The notes under the pieces: generated by a model
Seen by the model: only the letters and a program-made list of their open reading frames with translations
The model's database searches: none
Told to the model about the DNA's origin: nothing
Program-made: the position numbers and the translations under genes
Part shown: one piece after another, positions 6,099 through 8,235 of the stretch
Numbering within the stretch: position 1 is the first letter of the stretch
Layout: every line of letters begins with the position of its first letter
Assembly: GCA_937859105.1 (NCBI GenBank)
Contig: CALMAD010000159.1
Coordinates: 1 to 8,235 of the forward strand
Origin: an uncultured Propionibacteriaceae bacterium
GTDB taxonomy: Bacteria; Actinomycetota; Actinomycetes; Propionibacteriales; Propionibacteriaceae
DNA length: 8,235 nt
Reading direction: 5' to 3'

Positions 6099-6704
6099 TT
6101 ACCCCTCCGGTCGCGGCCCGTGGTCGGCCCGCGACACCGAGATCACCTCCACGAACGGAACCCCCACCTCGGACGCCGCCGCCCGCGTCGCGCCGGCGAG
6201 GACCACGTGGTCGGGATGCCCGTATCCCCCGCGCTCGTCGTAGCCGACGATCGCCTCAGCACGGACGGCCCTCGCGTAGGCGGCGATGTCGGCCGCGATG
6301 TCAGCGGGATCCGCAAGGCTGAGCGCGTCGGGGCCGGCCTCGTCGCCGGGGCCGGCGGTGGTCTCCTCCGCGTCGACCCAGCGCATCCCCGAATCGGTGT
6401 AGCGGCGGGGCTCGCCGGCGCGGGCCGGCGGCGTCCCGAGGAAGCAACGCTCCGCCACCCCGAGGACGCGAGCGGCGGCGTCCAACTCGCGCTCGCGCTG
6501 CTCGATGAGCGCGGGCGTGCCGACGAGCGCCGGGTCCACGGCCGGCGTCACCTCGCCCGCCTCGCCGCGGCAGGCGGTGAGCAGCGCCACGTGGACGCCG
6601 GCGTCGGCCAACTCGACGATCACGACGCCCGTGCTCAGCGTCTCGTCGTCGGGGTGCGCGTGGACGAACAACACCCTGCGATAACCGGCCAGCGGGTTGG
6701 TCAT
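6099..6704 (-). CDS. LmbE/PIG-L family zinc deacetylase (MshB-like), truncated by in-frame TAA
   Basis: The family removes N-acetyl groups from GlcNAc-containing substrates using one zinc ion; MshB does this in mycothiol synthesis. From ATG 6704 the product has 201 residues. It carries the signature VHAHPDDE (His17, Asp20 as zinc ligands, Asp19 as likely base), TACRGEAGE, and GGYGHPDHVVLAG with the third zinc ligand (expected His166). All catalytic parts thus precede the TAA at 6099-6101. The frame stays open and protein-like for another 48 codons, so the intact protein would have about 249-250 residues. I chose ATG 6704 because the motif follows at the usual distance and TACCCT sits 6 bases upstream, fitting a leaderless transcript; an upstream in-frame ATG at 6812 adds an unconvincing extension. 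Which of the MshB, Mca or other LmbE subfamilies it belongs to cannot be settled. No other thiol gene is nearby. Confidence 0.85.
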   Translation of the reverse strand: MTNPLAGYRRVLFVHAHPDDETLSTGVVIVELADAGVHVALLTACRGEAGEVTPAVDPALVGTPALIEQRERELDAAARVLGVAERCFLGTPPARAGEPRRYTDSGMRWVDAEETTAGPGDEAGPDALSLADPADIAADIAAYARAVRAEAIVGYDERGGYGHPDHVVLAGATRAAASEVGVPFVEVISVSRADHGPRPEG

Positions 6705-6710
6705 GCGCCC

Positions 6711-6716
6711 AGGGTA
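6711..6716 (-). promoter_or_regulatory. Candidate -10 element TACCCT for a leaderless LmbE transcript
   Basis: On the minus strand TACCCT is followed by GGGCGC and then ATG 6704, the spacing expected when the A of the start codon is the first transcribed base. No Shine-Dalgarno is present. A -35 box is not evident. Confidence 0.45.
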
Positions 6717-6763
6717 GGCGACGACGGATTCGGCGTGCGGGGGTCGTCGCACACCCTCGGCCG

Positions 6764-6791
6764 AGTTGCCCGCCAATAAGAATGTGCAACT
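6764..6791. repeat. Operator-like dyad AGTTGC-N16-GCAACT in the divergent promoter region
   Basis: AGTTGC (6764-6769) and GCAACT (6786-6791) are perfect inverted half-sites 22 bases apart centre to centre, about two helical turns. They flank the AT-rich core CAATAAGAATG, which stands out in GC-rich DNA. It lies between the divergent LmbE and polysaccharide deacetylase genes and could bind a dimeric regulator. No regulator gene is nearby, so function is conjecture. Confidence 0.3.
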
Positions 6792-6849
6792 TCCGGCATG
6801 TTCGTGCCCCACACCGCCGAATCTTCCGCTTCTCTCAGCGCCCGGCTCC

Positions 6850-6881
6850 TATGGTGACAGGTAGTCGCCAAAATCTGGGAG
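6850..6881 (+). promoter_or_regulatory. Candidate -10 (TATGGT) and ribosome binding site of the polysaccharide deacetylase gene
   Basis: TATGGT at 6850-6855 is a good -10 hexamer and would start transcription near 6862. GGGAG at 6877-6881 lies 6 bases before ATG 6888 and fixes that start. The -35 region holds only a poor match. Confidence 0.55.
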
Positions 6882-6887
6882 TCAGAG

Positions 6888-8027
6888 ATGCCAGCACACC
6901 CCCGCGCGCGGACTCTCGCCTTCGCGCTCATCGCCGCGCTCGCGCTGTCGGCCATCGGCTGTGGAACCCAACCTCCCGGAAAGCCGACCGCCGCCACACC
7001 GGAGCCCGTCGCCCAGGTCACGCAGGGCGGGGCCACGGCGTCCCCCTTCGCGAACCCACGGACCAGCCGATCGGCGACCCCCGAGGTACCCGCGGCGTCC
7101 CGGATCATCTCGCCCACCGACACCCCGTCGCCGGGCACGCCGTCCCTCAGGACCGCCCCGCTGCCCGCGCACACCCGCATGGCCGTGGCCGACCCGTCGG
7201 GACTCGTCGCACCGTCGTGCCCCCGGCCGTCGTCGGTGTTCAAGACCGTGGCCATCAGCGACCTCGCCAACGCGGACGTCGGTCCCACCGACGACTCCCA
7301 GAAGCTGCAGGACGGCACGAACCACTCGGTCGCGGCGTCCGCGTGGGCGTACCCGGCGAGCCAGGTGCACGACTGGATGGAGGGGCGCGGCGCACCCCCC
7401 GGCAAGAAGATCGCGTTCCTGACGTTCGACGACGGGCCGACGGGGGTCACGACGCCGCAGATCCAGAAGATCCTGCGGGACGAGGGGGTTCATGCGACGT
7501 TCTTCGTCGTCGGACGCCAGGTGAACGACAAGACCGCGCCGGTGCTGCGGCAGTCGATCGCGGACGGCCACGCCGTCGCGATCCACTCGTACGGCCACGA
7601 CTACCACTACCTCTACCCTCAGCGCGTCGCCAACGCCCAGCACATCAGCTGCGACCTCGACTGGGCGCGGGCGGCCGTCCGGGCGGCGCTGGGCCTGGGC
7701 TACACGTCGCAGGCGTTCCGCTACCCGGGCGGCTCGCTCTCATGGAAGGGCCTCGCGGCGAGTGAGGCGGCGGCGAAGGCGTCCGGAATGACCTGGATCG
7801 ACTGGAACTCCCTCTCCGGGGACGCCGACGCCCACTGGCCGCACGCCACCCCGGACGACCTCGTCTCCAACGTCTTCCGCAGCGCGCAGCTCGAGCCTGC
7901 CGCCCAGCGCAACGCGCTGGTGATCCTGAACCACGACTTCTTCCCGAACCCGAAGACGGTCGCCGCGCTGCCCACGATCATCCGCAAGCTCAAGGCCGCC
8001 GGGTACGAGTTCGGGATCATCGACTGA
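6888..8027 (+). CDS. Polysaccharide deacetylase lipoprotein (NodB domain, carbohydrate esterase family 4)
   Basis: This family removes N- or O-acetyl groups from envelope glycans such as peptidoglycan. The 379-residue product starts with a lipoprotein signal: MPAHPRARTL, a hydrophobic stretch, and a cleavage site SAIGC with Cys25 as the lipidated residue, so it should be anchored on the outer face of the membrane. Residues 26 to about 165 form a Pro/Thr/Ser-rich linker and a segment I do not recognise (around SVFKTVAISDLANADVG). The NodB domain fills residues 170-379 and its catalytic set is complete: TFDDGP (base Asp181, metal Asp182), HSYGH (metal His233 and His237), RYPGG (Arg278), DWNSLSGDA (Asp305) and LNHDF (His349). 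The gene is transcribed away from the LmbE gene, has its own promoter-like site, and is followed by a hairpin. The substrate is not readable from sequence; peptidoglycan N-acetylglucosamine is a reasonable guess. Confidence 0.93.
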   Translation: MPAHPRARTLAFALIAALALSAIGCGTQPPGKPTAATPEPVAQVTQGGATASPFANPRTSRSATPEVPAASRIISPTDTPSPGTPSLRTAPLPAHTRMAVADPSGLVAPSCPRPSSVFKTVAISDLANADVGPTDDSQKLQDGTNHSVAASAWAYPASQVHDWMEGRGAPPGKKIAFLTFDDGPTGVTTPQIQKILRDEGVHATFFVVGRQVNDKTAPVLRQSIADGHAVAIHSYGHDYHYLYPQRVANAQHISCDLDWARAAVRAALGLGYTSQAFRYPGGSLSWKGLAASEAAAKASGMTWIDWNSLSGDADAHWPHATPDDLVSNVFRSAQLEPAAQRNALVILNHDFFPNPKTVAALPTIIRKLKAAGYEFGIID

Positions 8028-8062
8028 CGCCCCAACGGACGACCGCCGCGGGCGGGAGGCGT
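8027..8062 (+). terminator. Two-tier hairpin directly after the polysaccharide deacetylase stop
   Basis: The outer arms ACGCC (8027-8031) and GGCGT (8058-8062) enclose an inner stem CCGCC (8043-8047)/GGCGG (8051-8055) with a GCG loop. The structure begins at the last base of the stop codon. It has no T-tract, which is common in GC-rich actinobacteria. The position supports a terminator role; unaided it could be chance. Confidence 0.4.
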
Positions 8063-8126
8063 GTCGCGACCGGGACGAGCCGTGGTCCGGTGGGCCGTGG
8101 GGGTCGGGCCGTGACAAGGTGGTGGG

Positions 8127-8235
8127 GTGCGCATCCTCATCGTTTGGGCCCATCCGGACCCCACCAGCTTCACCCATGCCCTCGCCGCGCGGACGGCCGA
8201 GAATTTCCAAAGCACGGTTGCAGATTACTTCGTTC
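8127..8235 (+). CDS. N-terminus of a flavodoxin-like NAD(P)H:quinone oxidoreductase (Flavodoxin_2 type), 3' partial
   Basis: From GTG 8127 the frame reads VRILIVWAHPDPTSFTHALA. The start, a hydrophobic first strand followed by AHPDPxSFxxAL, is the characteristic opening of the Flavodoxin_2 family, FMN- or FAD-binding two-electron quinone reductases. Only 36 codons lie in the window, so cofactor and catalytic residues cannot be checked. AAGGTGG at 8116-8122 is a plausible Shine-Dalgarno 4 bases upstream. CAAGGT (8115-8120), 6 bases upstream, could alternatively be a weak -10 for a leaderless start. The last about 34 bases (from 8202) are much richer in A and T than the rest of the window and their translation, ending NFQSTVADYFV, is less typical of the family. 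Confidence 0.7.
   Translation, partial: MRILIVWAHPDPTSFTHALAARTAENFQSTVADYFV

Noticed and set aside
6735..6752. Short hairpin GTGCG/CGCAC upstream of the LmbE gene
   Set aside because: Five base pairs with an 8-base loop is not distinguishable from chance in this composition.
6705..6812. N-terminal extension of the LmbE protein from ATG 6812
   Set aside because: It would place 36 unfamiliar residues before the first strand of the fold and cross the candidate promoter; ATG 6704 gives the normal distance to AHPDDE.
1..8235. A defence island, phage region, CRISPR array or biosynthetic cluster
   Set aside because: No nuclease, helicase, reverse transcriptase, toxin, integrase or transposase signature, no spaced direct repeats and no biosynthetic core enzymes were found; the genes are ordinary metabolic and envelope families.

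Overview
The window is GC-rich DNA with frequent GTG starts, several possibly leaderless genes and a mycothiol-type LmbE deacetylase homologue. Together these point to an actinobacterium; I cannot name the genus from the sequence alone. It holds six identifiable genes and the start of a seventh. I see no RNA genes, CRISPR array, insertion sequence, phage gene or recognisable defence system.

Layout. (1) 2-1326, plus strand: the 3' part of an acyl-CoA synthetase of the 4-coumarate-CoA ligase type, broken by two +1 frameshifts. (2) 1330-2055, minus strand: a cytoplasmic glycerophosphodiester phosphodiesterase that converges on it with only 3 bases between the stop codons. (3) 2056-2531: a 476-base intergenic region with no convincing gene, carrying a 78-bp interrupted palindrome. 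(4) 2532-4214, plus strand: a DUF885-family putative zinc peptidase. (5) 4380-5930, plus strand: a glycerol kinase-like FGGY kinase with unusual residues in several conserved motifs. (6) 6099-6704, minus strand: an LmbE/MshB-like zinc deacetylase cut by an in-frame TAA. Its lost C-terminal 48 codons are still readable to 5952, converging on the kinase. (7) 6888-8027, plus strand, divergent from it: a lipoprotein polysaccharide deacetylase with a complete NodB catalytic set. (8) 8127 to the window end: the N-terminus of a Flavodoxin_2/NAD(P)H:quinone oxidoreductase-like protein.

How they fit together. The phosphodiesterase releases sn-glycerol 3-phosphate, and the kinase, if it uses glycerol, makes the same product. 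With the acyl-CoA synthetase this suggests a loose lipid and glycerol theme, but alternating strands and separate promoter-like sites argue against one operon. The deacetylase acts on cell-envelope glycan, while the LmbE protein would be cytoplasmic and possibly linked to thiol metabolism. Overall this looks like chromosomal housekeeping or accessory sequence. Its most notable properties are three independent gene-breaking lesions (two frameshifts and one nonsense codon) in two otherwise well preserved genes, the large intergenic dyad, and the atypical glycerol kinase.
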